From CAYVTZ01 sp964454685 (GTDB taxonomy: Bacteria; Bacillota; Clostridia; Christensenellales; Christensenellaceae), in the NCBI GenBank assembly GCA_964454685.1, contig CAYVTZ010000033.1, positions 1-34,792 of the forward strand: 34,792 nt of DNA, read 5' to 3'. Positions 1-8,808 of the stretch are shown here, piece by piece; position 1 is the first letter of the stretch; each line of letters opens with the position of its first letter. Under the pieces are notes generated by a model. It had not been told where the DNA came from, made no database searches, and saw nothing but the letters and a program-made list of their open reading frames with translations. Position numbers and translations under genes: made by a program.

Positions 1-645
1 TTTCTTTCTAGTATACAGAATGATTTTGTGTCCATCAAATCGGGAATAGGCGCAGACGAAATGTACTTTTGGACAAAAGAAGAATTCATGAGATTCGCTG
101 ATTGTGTTATGGATAAGCAACAATCCTATGTTGCGTTTATGACGTTATATTGGACGGGAGTTCGAATTGGTGAATTGCTGGCGTTGACACCAAATGATGT
201 AGATATCAACGCAAAAACAATTTCGATCACAAAATCATATCAGAGGATTCACGGAAACGATGTGATTACAGAACCTAAAACGCCAAAAAGCAAGCGTATG
301 ATTAATATTCCGGCGTTTTTGGCAGAAGATTTGCGGGACTATATGGACAGCATTTATTGCATGGACAAAACGGATCGACTATTCCAAATCACTAAGCACT
401 ATTTGGAGCATGAGATACAACGAGGGATTCAATCAAGCGGACTTCATAGAATTCGAATACATGATCTGCGGCACAGTCATGCGTCGTTGTTGATTGAGAT
501 GGGCTTCGCGCCACTGGCAATCGCGGAGCGGCTGGGACATGAACGAATTGAAACGACCATGAACACTTATGCGCATCTATACCCGAACAAACAGATAAAG
601 ATTGCGATGCAGTTGGATTCAGAATATCAGGAGGCGATCAAATGA
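1..645 (+). CDS. Tyrosine recombinase (integrase), C-terminal part, cut by window edge
   Basis: Site-specific recombinase of the tyrosine family, which integrates or excises a mobile element. The reading frame is open from base 1 without a stop, so the N-terminal arm-binding and core-binding domains probably lie outside the window; the GTG at 28 need not be the start. The catalytic domain is present: the first Arg in TGVRIGELLAL, a Lys in the KTPKSKRMINIP segment, HDLRHSHASLL with His and Arg, LGHERIETTMNTYAHLYP with the last His and the nucleophile Tyr. It overlaps the next gene by ATGA and sits before mobilization genes, which fits an integrative mobilizable element. All five expected catalytic positions are seen, so the gene is probably functional if its N-terminus is intact. 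Confidence 0.93.
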   Translation, partial: FLSSIQNDFVSIKSGIGADEMYFWTKEEFMRFADCVMDKQQSYVAFMTLYWTGVRIGELLALTPNDVDINAKTISITKSYQRIHGNDVITEPKTPKSKRMINIPAFLAEDLRDYMDSIYCMDKTDRLFQITKHYLEHEIQRGIQSSGLHRIRIHDLRHSHASLLIEMGFAPLAIAERLGHERIETTMNTYAHLYPNKQIKIAMQLDSEYQEAIK

Positions 646-971
646 GTGGATTGGATCAAAATCGATTACGCAATCAGATGGTGAGTTTTAGGGTGTCGCC
701 TAACGAGGGCAGGGAATTGGAAGCGCGTGTAAAACTAAGCGGAATGCCGAAGGGTGAATTTATTGTGAGCATGTGTCTGCATGGCGCGATTGGCATAAAA
801 GCGGGAAAATACCAGAGTGATCGATTAAGTTTAGAGATCAGAAAATTGCGGGAATGGCTGGAAATGGCTTATGCGAAGGGTGGTCAAGACAATATGCAAA
901 CGGAGTTGTTGCGTGATTGCATTGCGCTGATTGCGCAGATAGCTCGTTGCTCAGAAGCAACTACAAATTGA
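642..971 (+). CDS. Small ribbon-helix-helix-like protein next to mobilization genes
   Basis: A 109-residue protein whose first 45 residues (MVSFRVSPNEGRELEARVKLSGMP, then KGEFIVSMCL) look like a ribbon-helix-helix DNA-binding domain of the kind found in plasmid mobilization accessory proteins. The start overlaps the integrase stop (ATGA), so the two are translationally coupled. The C-terminus may be altered: another frame, open from about 943, reads VAQKQLQIDERALQTSEIM and further helix-like residues up to about 1090, so a frameshift near 930-950 is possible. I do not recognise a specific family; role in relaxosome assembly or element regulation is inferred from context. Confidence 0.7.
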   Translation: MSGLDQNRLRNQMVSFRVSPNEGRELEARVKLSGMPKGEFIVSMCLHGAIGIKAGKYQSDRLSLEIRKLREWLEMAYAKGGQDNMQTELLRDCIALIAQIARCSEATTN

Positions 972-1109
972 TGAGAGAGCTTTACAGACCAGTGAAATCA
1001 TGCGGTTAGAACACGAGCATTTGCAGTCTGGCAGAATGACAAATGCTGTTGTTGCTGCAATCAGCCTGAAGGAGAGCTGTGACGAAGGTTGCATTTCTTT
1101 GCAAGTATC

Positions 1110-1156
1110 GCAAAATGCCGTACATTTTGCCAACTTGTTAGGGGGCGAATCCCTAA
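1110..1156 (+). other. Candidate oriT: two perfect inverted repeats upstream of mobC
   Basis: Two adjacent hairpins lie 36 bp before mobC. The first is GCAAAATG (1110-1117), a 5-base loop, then CATTTTGC (1123-1130). The second is TTAGGG (1138-1143), a 7-base loop, then CCCTAA (1151-1156). Paired inverted repeats just upstream of a MobC gene are the usual arrangement of an origin of transfer, with the nick site beside one repeat. No nick site can be assigned from sequence alone. Confidence 0.5.
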
Positions 1157-1191
1157 AACCCCGTGAAATTGAAGTTGAAATTGGAGGTGAA

Positions 1192-1524
1192 ATGATGTTG
1201 CAAAGAAGCACAAAAGTTGAAGTGAGATTGTCCGATATTGAATATCATCGTTTGAATCGACTGGTAGATTTGTCCGGTTTAGACAAGTCTAAATTTATCC
1301 GCAAGGCGTTGTTTGATGATGGCAAAATGATCATCATGGATCGTTCCCTGATCTATGATCTGTACAACGAGGTCAATCGGATTGGGAACAATATCAACCA
1401 GATTGCGCGGATGGCGAACATTGAAAAAAGAATCAGTGTAGATCAGATTACGGATGTATATTTGATGCTGGATGAGATTCGAAAGTTAGTGGACTACAAG
1501 TTGCGTGGAATCGAACGCAAGTGA
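1192..1524 (+). CDS. mobC: MobC-like mobilization protein
   Basis: A 110-residue MobC-family protein (bacterial mobilization protein, relaxosome accessory factor that helps open oriT for the relaxase). The N-terminal half (TKVEVRLSDIEYHRLNRLVD, then LSGLDKSKFIRKAL) is a ribbon-helix-helix segment. The C-terminal half has the MobC hallmark NEVNRIGNNINQIARMAN. I place the start at the ATG at 1192 (ATGATG, the second at 1195) because GGAGGTG lies just upstream; the same frame is open from 1000, but that extra stretch covers the inverted repeats. In complete elements a relaxase gene normally follows; here an unrelated gene starts 46 bp downstream, so the mobilization module appears incomplete. 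Confidence 0.85.
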   Translation: MMLQRSTKVEVRLSDIEYHRLNRLVDLSGLDKSKFIRKALFDDGKMIIMDRSLIYDLYNEVNRIGNNINQIARMANIEKRISVDQITDVYLMLDEIRKLVDYKLRGIERK

Positions 1525-1570
1525 GGATGGGCTATTTTTGTAGCAAATCAAAGAAAAGAGAGGAAAACAA

Positions 1571-2134
1571 ATGAAGAGTGAATATTCAAAATTGAAAACG
1601 GGATGCTTTTGGGGCAGTGATGCTTGGCTTTCGGAAAAACGATTGAATTTGAAAGATGATGAATACTGCGAACTAGAGGAAAACATCAAAACGGCGGTTG
1701 ACTGTGCGGTGGGGGATGGATTACATGCGTTTATTTGCGTGATGAACAATAAATTCAGCGTCTTTTGTGCGGATGTAATTTTGGAAATGCGCGGAAGTCT
1801 TGACCGCTGGTATGATTTGCGTATCATAGCGGTAGAAATGACGGAAGGTGATGCCGCGGATTGGAGTACATACTGGCGCGGCAAGCGAAGTGATGTCATT
1901 GATCTTGTTGCGGATGAAGTGATTGTGTTGCATCAGGAACAACCACATTTAAGCGCCAATGAAAAAATCCGTGATATTATTGACCATTGTAGTCGCCTAA
2001 TATGCTTTTACCATGATGATGAAAGCGATGCGGCATGTGCGGTGCGCGAAGCGCTGATACAAGATGTACCGATTGCAAATCTTTCGAAAGTGGGGCTTGC
2101 CAGTGCGGTGGCTAAACTGATAGATGATTTATGA
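1571..2134 (+). CDS. Divergent SLOG-fold protein (YpsA/DUF1273-like)
   Basis: A 187-residue protein that resembles the YpsA/DUF1273 branch of the SLOG nucleotide-binding superfamily, common on Clostridia mobile elements. Seen in order: TGCFWGSD where relatives have a CFTGHRP-type loop, ENIKTAVDCAVGDGLHAFIC (helix then strand), FCADVILEMR matching the usual D.iCAeivLelr block, and DHCSRLICFYHDDESDAACA matching the usual D.S..liavwdG..gGT.n segment. The glycines of the first loop and the GGT segment are replaced, so ligand binding may be altered or lost. A GAGAGG ribosome binding site precedes the ATG. A hairpin terminator follows at 2183. The family assignment is by pattern only. Confidence 0.6.
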   Translation: MKSEYSKLKTGCFWGSDAWLSEKRLNLKDDEYCELEENIKTAVDCAVGDGLHAFICVMNNKFSVFCADVILEMRGSLDRWYDLRIIAVEMTEGDAADWSTYWRGKRSDVIDLVADEVIVLHQEQPHLSANEKIRDIIDHCSRLICFYHDDESDAACAVREALIQDVPIANLSKVGLASAVAKLIDDL

Positions 2135-2182
2135 CAACGAAAAAGTGTATGCATGATGGATTGTAAGATAGGGAATGCAGCT

Positions 2183-2226
2183 AAACCTCGAAATTGGGTT
2201 TTCGTACCTGATTTCGAGGTTTTTGC
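2183..2226 (+). terminator. Rho-independent terminator after the SLOG gene
   Basis: Perfect 12-base stem: AAACCTCGAAAT (2183-2194) pairs with ATTTCGAGGTTT (2211-2222) around a 16-base loop, followed by two more T residues. It closes the transcription unit of the accessory genes on its left. Confidence 0.8.
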
Positions 2227-2600
2227 ATCAACGATATTGACAGAGTGCATTTGATATGGTAGTGTTTTTTTAATGAAGCACCTTGTCCTTAAGGTGTTTG
2301 AGTTTCAGAAGAACAAATAAAGTCAGTTTGGCGTTGTGCTTTCGCAACGCAAGTTTCGTTTTCGACAAAAGAGAATTTAGGAATTGAGCGCTACGAAGGG
2401 CGTTTGGCAACGCCGGACGAGGGACGTTTTTGGATCAAAACAGAAATTCAAAAATATGGAGCACGTTTTTTGATATCTATGTTTGTTTTGTGGAATACAG
2501 ATCAATGTGTTGTTAAAAGCAGTAACGCATAATGACGATATAAAATATATTATGAATCAGGTTTTGTAATATGATAGACAAGGCATGGAGGGGAAAGCTT
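2227..2600. other. Intergenic region with three small inverted repeats
   Basis: No gene is seen here. Three short perfect inverted repeats are present: CACCTT/AAGGTG (2279-2284 and 2291-2296), GCGTTG/CAACGC (2331-2336 and 2345-2350) and GGCGTT/AACGCC (2399-2404 and 2409-2414). They could be pieces of a structured leader or remnants of a mobile element. The region ends in an AT-rich stretch (2535-2575) that probably holds the promoter for the lipoprotein gene, though no well-spaced -35/-10 pair can be assigned. Confidence 0.35.
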
Positions 2601-3368
2601 ATGAAAAAAATCGTGATGTTGATGATGGTGTGTGGGATGATGACGCTGGTGTGCTGGGGATGTGCGCTTCCTCAAAGGGGAGAAGGGCAAAATACTCAGG
2701 CAACAGAATCTGCGAAGGGTGCGGGTCAAAGTGATGCGAATATGCCGGAATCTGCTGAAACACAGGGACAAGAAACAGCACCAAATGCGACTGTGGAAGA
2801 ACCAGCGCAAGTGGACAGGGCAAAGGACGAATTTACGCTGGAAGACATTGAGCCCGTGAGCAAGGATGGAAAGCGGATTCGGTTTGGGATGACAAGCAAA
2901 GATTTAGAGGCGATGGTTGGAAAGCCTCGCATGATTGATGAGGAATTCAACTCGGATTCTTTGATTTATGATGGATACTCGGTTAATTTTACTGATTTTG
3001 CAGAACAAGATAATACATACAAGAATATTATAAGAATTGGGATATTTAGTAACTCAGATGATTTAGAATATGCGGAAACAAATGCAGCGGACTGGAGCAT
3101 ACTTGGCAATATTGGCGTGGGTAGCCCAATTACAGATATACTGGACGCTTTCAGTAAGGATGAACTTTTGGTGATGGACATAGTATTGGGTAATGCATAC
3201 TATGTTGGATTTAGTGAAGTAGATGAAAAACTTGAAATTGTTAAAAATATCCCTGAAAACACTGACGTAAGCAAGCTGGGCGTAGAGTATACGATACAAT
3301 TCTTTGTGCGTAATGATGAAGAATATGTTGATGCGATTGCGGTCAGTAAAATTATTGTAAGTGAATGA
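2601..3368 (+). CDS. Predicted lipoprotein of unknown function
   Basis: A 255-residue exported protein. The N-terminus MKKIVMLMMVCGMMTLVCWGC is a short lipoprotein signal; Cys21 is the likely lipidated residue, though the bases before it are an imperfect lipobox. A low-complexity Gln/Glu/Thr/Ala linker (about residues 24-75) follows, then a folded domain (about 80-255) beginning KRIRFGMTSKDLEAMVGKP, a pattern seen in small BamE/SmpA-like or PepSY-like extracytoplasmic domains. The start at 2601 is chosen over the upstream ATG at 2571 because GGAGGGG at 2587-2593 is 7 bases before it and the signal peptide begins there. The gene lies 64 bp before the giant secreted protein and could be co-transcribed with it. 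Confidence 0.75.
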   Translation: MKKIVMLMMVCGMMTLVCWGCALPQRGEGQNTQATESAKGAGQSDANMPESAETQGQETAPNATVEEPAQVDRAKDEFTLEDIEPVSKDGKRIRFGMTSKDLEAMVGKPRMIDEEFNSDSLIYDGYSVNFTDFAEQDNTYKNIIRIGIFSNSDDLEYAETNAADWSILGNIGVGSPITDILDAFSKDELLVMDIVLGNAYYVGFSEVDEKLEIVKNIPENTDVSKLGVEYTIQFFVRNDEEYVDAIAVSKIIVSE

Positions 3369-3432
3369 CGAGAGTAGTGCTAAAAGCAAATTTGTTCAAT
3401 ATTTCGGTAATTAAAATTGGGGGATATAAACG

Positions 3433-6400
3433 ATGAAAAAGATGATTAGTGTGGCATTGTGCTTATGTATGACGTTGTTTTTTGTTACAGTTACGAAGGC
3501 TGTAGAACCGTTGGCAGTTAATAATAATTCTGTAATAGAAAAAACATTAGACGAAATATACAGAGAGCTAACGGAGAATTTTGGGACTTATCTTGAAGCG
3601 TTGGATAGTGTTGATAAAGCTTTAATGATAACGGATATTGCATTGAAAATGAATACAGCTGCTGATGAGTGCAGAAACCTTGATGTACTACTTCGAGATG
3701 TAGAGGATAAGATGATGGATGACCCAAATAATCCATTGATAGCTTCAATCTATACATATATTGAGCTTATGAAACAAGATTTAGCAAATGAAAAATGGAA
3801 CAAATTAAGAGATAAGTATTTTGCGTTGGAGTTTTCATGGACAGATTTGGTGAGTTATAGAAGCATTAGCTCTGCAATGTCAGCCATAGTAGATGTCTAT
3901 ATTAAGATTGGCGTAAATATCGCAGTAGATGGTCAAGCGATGCTTATTGACCACTATCGTGATATGTTAGGACAAATTATTGAGGCGTATAGAGTCTCGG
4001 GGCTATATGGAAAGGGTCAGGATGTAGAAGATTTCATTGGCGAAGGGAAAACATTGAATAGTTCAGAGATCAACAGTAGCTTGCAAAAACTCGAAAAAAC
4101 ATTGGACAATGATAACTATTTCGAAGAAGCAGGGCGCACGACCCGACCCGTCGACCCGCTTGTGCTGGATATTTCAGGCGAAGGCTTAAAAACAGCGGAG
4201 CTGGAACAAGGAACATATTTCGACTTGAATAATGATGGGTTCCGAGAAAGAACTGGTTGGATTACGGATGGCAGCGCATTGCTGGCTTTGGACAAGAACA
4301 ATGACGGAACCATTAACAATGGCAACGAACTGTTTGTAGATGGAGCGACGTTGCAAAACGGTAGTGTTGCGACATCGGCATTCCAAGTGCTTGCGCAGTA
4401 TGATTCCAACAATGACGGGATTATTGACACCAATGATGATATCTTCGAACGGTTGATTGTATGGACAGATTACAATAGCAACGGGCTTTGTGAGACATAT
4501 GAGATGTATTCGATGGACGATATGGGAATTATTTCTATTGCTATTCCATCTTCACGTGCAAGGGCAAATATCAATGTGCAGAATTCAACATACACCAATC
4601 GCCGCGGAGAAGAGTTGTTGATAGGGGAATTCCTGTTTGACAACGATCCCAGTGACTCCATTCCTGTGGATAACTTTATTGTGGAAAACGAAGAGATTGA
4701 AAGTTTACCATTTATTCCACATTATGGGAACGTGTATAACCTCTATCAGGCAATGGCGAAAGACGAATCAGGCGCGTTAAAGAGCTTGGTGAACCAGTTT
4801 ATCACTGCTACAGGCAAAGAAAGTCGATTGGAGATTTTGGACAACCTCATTTATCGGTGGACAGGTGCGGCAACAGCGTCGGTCAACGGCAGAGGTGCGT
4901 ATATTGATGGGCGCAGGCTCAAAGCTGTGGAGCAGTTTATGGGACGCAATTTTATAGGCGCAGAGGGAACTGCAAATCCAAATGCAAACGCGGCGGTGCT
5001 ACTGAATCAAACTTATGAGGATATTCGTGAGCAGTGCTATCAGTATTTGATGATGCAAACTGATTTGAAAGAGCTATTTAATTACATTTATCCATATACA
5101 ACGGAACTCACGATTGAGAAGTTTGTTGCGATTTTGGAGGCGGATATTAATAATGTGAAGCTGATAGAGCCTTATTTGGACGCGTTAAAATACATGGGGT
5201 ATGAAGAAGATGTTGATTTATTGGCACTGATGTCCGCGATTGGTGATGTTTTGATGGTGGGAACAGGCAGTGCAGAATCGCCGTTTGAGCTGACGACGCA
5301 AGAGCAGTTCTTGTATGTGGATGCGGCAGTGGAAACAGGAGCGCGCATCAAGGACGTGCCGGCGGCAAGTGCAAGCTATGTGCTGGGAGCGGACATCAAC
5401 CTAAGTGGCGTTACGAGCTTCAAGGGGATTGGTATGCCGGGCAGACCGTTTGCGGGAACGTTGGATGGAGCGGGACACACGGTGACACTGGGGATCAATA
5501 ACACAGTGGAGAGTAGTGTGGGATTATTCCGGTATACAGATGGAGCGACGATCCGCAATGTGAGCATTGCGGGAGGCGTGAAGGGAGTAAGCAGTGTAGG
5601 GTCAATTGTAGGGACGAGTAAGAATACAGTGATTGAGGATTGCACCAGTGCGGCGTCTGTGTCGAGCAGTTCGCAGTATTTGGGGGGACTGGTTGGTTAT
5701 GGTGATGTAGGAACACAGATCCTGAGGAGTGAGAATAAAGGAACGGTAAGCAGCAGCCAGTATACCATCAATTATGTCGGTGGTATTGCAGGGTATGTAA
5801 AAGGAAGCAGAATAGAAGAGACGGTGCATAGTGGCGTTGTGGAAGGGAACGGTTATTCATCCAGCGTTGGAACAGGTGGTATCGTAGGGATGGCAGACGC
5901 GAACAGCGAGATTGTGAGCTGTGAAGTGCAAGGAAATGTGACGGGTCAAACAGAAGTGGGTGGCATCGCAGGGAAGCTGCAAGATTCGCTGGTAGATGGA
6001 AGCAAAGTGGCAGAGAATGTAACAGTGATGAGCAACAGGAACACTGTTGGAGGCATTACAGGCGTGTCATACAGTTCCAGCATCAAGAACAGTGAAGTTG
6101 CAGGGCAGATAACCGGATTTGAGAATGTGGCAGGAATTACATGGAAGTTTACAAACAGTTCCACGTCCAAAGGAGCGGTGATTGAGAATTGTACGGCGAG
6201 CGGGAATGTGACAATTAAGAGTGGCGGAAACTACCGTGTGAGCGGGATCGTGGGAGAATCATCGGTTAGTAGCTACTGCACGTCAAAGATCGTGAACACG
6301 TACTTTGTAGGAGAGAAGATAGAGGGAATTAGTTCATCGACGGAAGCGTTCCATTCAGTACATTACAACCCGGCTTCGACATTAGCGATAGAGAATAGTG

Positions 6401-8808
6401 GATACTATGTGTACGCAAACGTGGCGCCGGAGGACGCGAGCGTGGTTGTAAACACAACGTCGTGGAGCGAGGAACTGATCGAGCGAAATGGGAGCGCGAT
6501 GAAGATCAAGATACCGGTGAGCAAGACGAGCGGCGGAGCAATCGTGAACAACACGATAGATAGCGTATCGTTTGTGAAGAGTGGGTTTACGACACAGAAA
6601 CGGTATGTGTCGGAGAACAATGCAAAGGTGAAGTATAATTTCAACTTTGGTGATGTTGTGTTGGAGGAGAGTAGCATAGAGAGCAGCATCAATGGTACGG
6701 GCAGTGCGGAATCTCCGTTTGAACTCGCGACAGTGGAGCAGTTCTTGTATATGGAATCAGCGATAGAAACAGGTGTGAAGATCAAGGACGTGCCGGCAGT
6801 AAGTGCAAGCTATGTGTTGGGAGCGGACATTAACCTAAGTGGCGTTACGAGCTTCAAGGGGATTGGTATGCCGGGCAGACCGTTTGCGGGAACGTTGGAT
6901 GGAGCGGGACACACGGTGACACTGGGGATCAATAACACAGTGGAGAGTAGTGTGGGATTATTCCGGTATACAGATGGAGCGACGATCCGCAATGTGAGCA
7001 TTGCGGGAGGCGTGAAGGGAGTAAGCAGTGTAGGGTCAATTGTAGGGACGAGTAAGAATACAGTGATTGAGGATTGCACCAGTGCGGCGTCTGTGTCGAG
7101 CAGTTCGCAGTATTTGGGGGGACTGGTTGGTTATGGTGATGTAGGAACACAGATCCTGAGGAGTGAGAATAAAGGAACGGTAAGCAGCAGCCAGTATACC
7201 ATCAATTATGTCGGTGGTATTGCAGGGTATGTAAAAGGAAGCAGAATAGAAGAGACGGTGCATAGTGGCGTTGTGGAAGGGAACGGTTATTCATCCAGCG
7301 TTGGAACAGGTGGTATCGTAGGGATGGCAGACGCGAACAGCGAGATTGTGAGCTGTGAAGTGCAAGGAAATGTGACGGGTCAAACAGAAGTGGGTGGCAT
7401 CGCAGGGAAGCTGCAAGATTCGCTGGTAGATGGAAGCAAAGTGGCAGAGAATGTAACAGTGATGAGCAACAGGAACACTGTTGGAGGCATTACAGGCGTG
7501 TCATACAGTTCCAGCATCAAGAACAGTGAAGTTGCAGGGCAGATAACCGGATTTGAGAATGTGGCAGGAATTACATGGAAGTTTACAAACAGTTCCACGT
7601 CCAAAGGAGCGGTGATTGAGAATTGTACGGCGAGCGGGAATGTGACAATTAAGAGTGGCGGAAACTACCGTGTGAGCGGGATCGTGGGAGAATCATCGGT
7701 TAGTAGCTACTGCACGTCAAAGATCGTGAACACGTACTTTGTAGGAGAGAAGATAGAGGGAATTAGTTCATCGACGGAAGCGTTCCATTCAGTACATTAC
7801 AACCCGGCTTCGACATTAGCGATAGAGAATAGTGGATACTATGTGTACGCAAACGTGGCGCCGGAGGACGCGAGCGTGGTTGTAAACACAACGTCGTGGA
7901 GCGAGGAACTGATCGAGCGAAATGGGAGCGCGATGAAGATCAAGATACCGGTGAGCAAGACGAGCGGCGGAGCAATCGTGAACAACACGATAGATAGCGT
8001 ATCGTTTGTGAAGAGTGGGTTTACGACACAGAAACGGTATGTGTCGGAGAACAATGCAAAGGTGAAGTATAATTTCAACTTTGGTGATGTTGTGTTGGAG
8101 GAGAGCCCGTTTACGATTACTGGTATTACGACGGAGACGACTGACAATGGTGGTCGCATCCTCGCAAGTGGTGCAGGTATTGCCGACGCGACAGTGACGC
8201 TACATGTATTAGACACGGATGAGGTAGAGGTTGCGGCATATGAAACTACGGTAACCAATCAAAACGGTGGCGGTGCATGGACGATTGATGGAGAATTCAA
8301 TTTGGCGGACGGTGCGTATACGGCATACATTTCTGCAACTGCAGGGGACGTTGTGCATAATAGTTTCGTGTATGCGTTCTCGAAGATAGCGGCTGTTCCT
8401 ATCTTGGAAACACCAGCGACTGAGGATAGTATTACGATAGAAGGCAACATTGAAGGAACACCGGAGAATGCCGAGAAATTGCCTGATGATTCGGGTGGAG
8501 AAGTTGGCGATGAACCAACAGTGCCCGAACCAGAAATACCAGATGTTGCTCAAGAACCGAATGTACCGAGCGATGGTGATGCGGGAATAGGTGAAGGTGT
8601 TGCTGATGACGGCGTATTAGAACCGCCGCGTGGCGATGTTAGCGAAGAAACGGGTGGTACAGATATTGTGCCACCTGTGGCACAACCGTCGAGTATGCCA
8701 GAAGTAGGGAATCCTGGGGGAAACATAGAGGATACGCCTACTGAGCAGCCGCAACAAGAACAAGCGCAACAGGCGAGTGAGGCACAAAATTTAGATGACG
8801 CGGCATGA
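3433..8808 (+). CDS. Giant secreted protein with calcium-binding loops and two GLUG-repeat units
   Basis: A 1791-residue exported protein. Residues 1-24 are a signal peptide (MKKMISVALCLCMTLFFVTVTKA). Residues 25-235 are a helical domain. Residues about 235-420 carry EF-hand-like calcium loops (DLNNDGFRERTG, DKNNDGTINNGNELF, DSNNDGIIDTNDD, DYNSNGLCETYE), a module known from RTX-type and other large secreted proteins. Residues about 610-1087 and 1088-1557 are two copies of a 478-residue unit rich in GLUG-type motifs (VGLFRYTDG, LGGLVGYGD, VGGIAGYVKG, TGGIVGMAD, VGGIAGKLQ), expected to form a beta-helix like adhesins. An Ig-like domain (about 1557-1650) and an acidic Pro/Glu/Gln-rich tail follow. 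No LPXTG motif, membrane anchor or S-layer domain is visible, so surface attachment is unexplained. Start: GGGGGAT precedes the ATG. Adhesin or matrix function is inferred. Confidence 0.85.
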   Translation: MKKMISVALCLCMTLFFVTVTKAVEPLAVNNNSVIEKTLDEIYRELTENFGTYLEALDSVDKALMITDIALKMNTAADECRNLDVLLRDVEDKMMDDPNNPLIASIYTYIELMKQDLANEKWNKLRDKYFALEFSWTDLVSYRSISSAMSAIVDVYIKIGVNIAVDGQAMLIDHYRDMLGQIIEAYRVSGLYGKGQDVEDFIGEGKTLNSSEINSSLQKLEKTLDNDNYFEEAGRTTRPVDPLVLDISGEGLKTAELEQGTYFDLNNDGFRERTGWITDGSALLALDKNNDGTINNGNELFVDGATLQNGSVATSAFQVLAQYDSNNDGIIDTNDDIFERLIVWTDYNSNGLCETYEMYSMDDMGIISIAIPSSRARANINVQNSTYTNRRGEELLIGEFLFDNDPSDSIPVDNFIVENEEIESLPFIPHYGNVYNLYQAMAKDESGALKSLVNQFITATGKESRLEILDNLIYRWTGAATASVNGRGAYIDGRRLKAVEQFMGRNFIGAEGTANPNANAAVLLNQTYEDIREQCYQYLMMQTDLKELFNYIYPYTTELTIEKFVAILEADINNVKLIEPYLDALKYMGYEEDVDLLALMSAIGDVLMVGTGSAESPFELTTQEQFLYVDAAVETGARIKDVPAASASYVLGADINLSGVTSFKGIGMPGRPFAGTLDGAGHTVTLGINNTVESSVGLFRYTDGATIRNVSIAGGVKGVSSVGSIVGTSKNTVIEDCTSAASVSSSSQYLGGLVGYGDVGTQILRSENKGTVSSSQYTINYVGGIAGYVKGSRIEETVHSGVVEGNGYSSSVGTGGIVGMADANSEIVSCEVQGNVTGQTEVGGIAGKLQDSLVDGSKVAENVTVMSNRNTVGGITGVSYSSSIKNSEVAGQITGFENVAGITWKFTNSSTSKGAVIENCTASGNVTIKSGGNYRVSGIVGESSVSSYCTSKIVNTYFVGEKIEGISSSTEAFHSVHYNPASTLAIENSGYYVYANVAPEDASVVVNTTSWSEELIERNGSAMKIKIPVSKTSGGAIVNNTIDSVSFVKSGFTTQKRYVSENNAKVKYNFNFGDVVLEESSIESSINGTGSAESPFELATVEQFLYMESAIETGVKIKDVPAVSASYVLGADINLSGVTSFKGIGMPGRPFAGTLDGAGHTVTLGINNTVESSVGLFRYTDGATIRNVSIAGGVKGVSSVGSIVGTSKNTVIEDCTSAASVSSSSQYLGGLVGYGDVGTQILRSENKGTVSSSQYTINYVGGIAGYVKGSRIEETVHSGVVEGNGYSSSVGTGGIVGMADANSEIVSCEVQGNVTGQTEVGGIAGKLQDSLVDGSKVAENVTVMSNRNTVGGITGVSYSSSIKNSEVAGQITGFENVAGITWKFTNSSTSKGAVIENCTASGNVTIKSGGNYRVSGIVGESSVSSYCTSKIVNTYFVGEKIEGISSSTEAFHSVHYNPASTLAIENSGYYVYANVAPEDASVVVNTTSWSEELIERNGSAMKIKIPVSKTSGGAIVNNTIDSVSFVKSGFTTQKRYVSENNAKVKYNFNFGDVVLEESPFTITGITTETTDNGGRILASGAGIADATVTLHVLDTDEVEVAAYETTVTNQNGGGAWTIDGEFNLADGAYTAYISATAGDVVHNSFVYAFSKIAAVPILETPATEDSITIEGNIEGTPENAEKLPDDSGGEVGDEPTVPEPEIPDVAQEPNVPSDGDAGIGEGVADDGVLEPPRGDVSEETGGTDIVPPVAQPSSMPEVGNPGGNIEDTPTEQPQQEQAQQASEAQNLDDAA
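5260..6693 (+). repeat. GLUG unit, copy 1 of a 1434-bp direct tandem repeat
   Basis: First of two in-frame direct repeats inside the giant secreted protein gene, starting at the codons for GTGSAESPFEL. Bases 5260-5397 differ from copy 2 at many positions, bases 5398-6671 appear identical to copy 2, and the last 22 bases are unrelated. A constant offset of 1434 bp holds throughout. Confidence 0.95.
6694..8127 (+). repeat. GLUG unit, copy 2 of a 1434-bp direct tandem repeat
   Basis: Second copy of the unit. Bases 6832-8105 match 5398-6671 with no difference that I could find on a line-by-line reading. The first 138 bases are diverged (for example FELATVEQFLYMESAIETGV here, FELTTQEQFLYVDAAVETGA in copy 1), and after 8105 the sequence passes into the Ig-like domain instead of a third unit. 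Confidence 0.95.

Noticed and set aside
1000..1191. 64-residue N-terminal extension of MobC
   Set aside because: The MobC fold and ribosome binding site start at 1192, and the extension overlaps the oriT-like hairpins.
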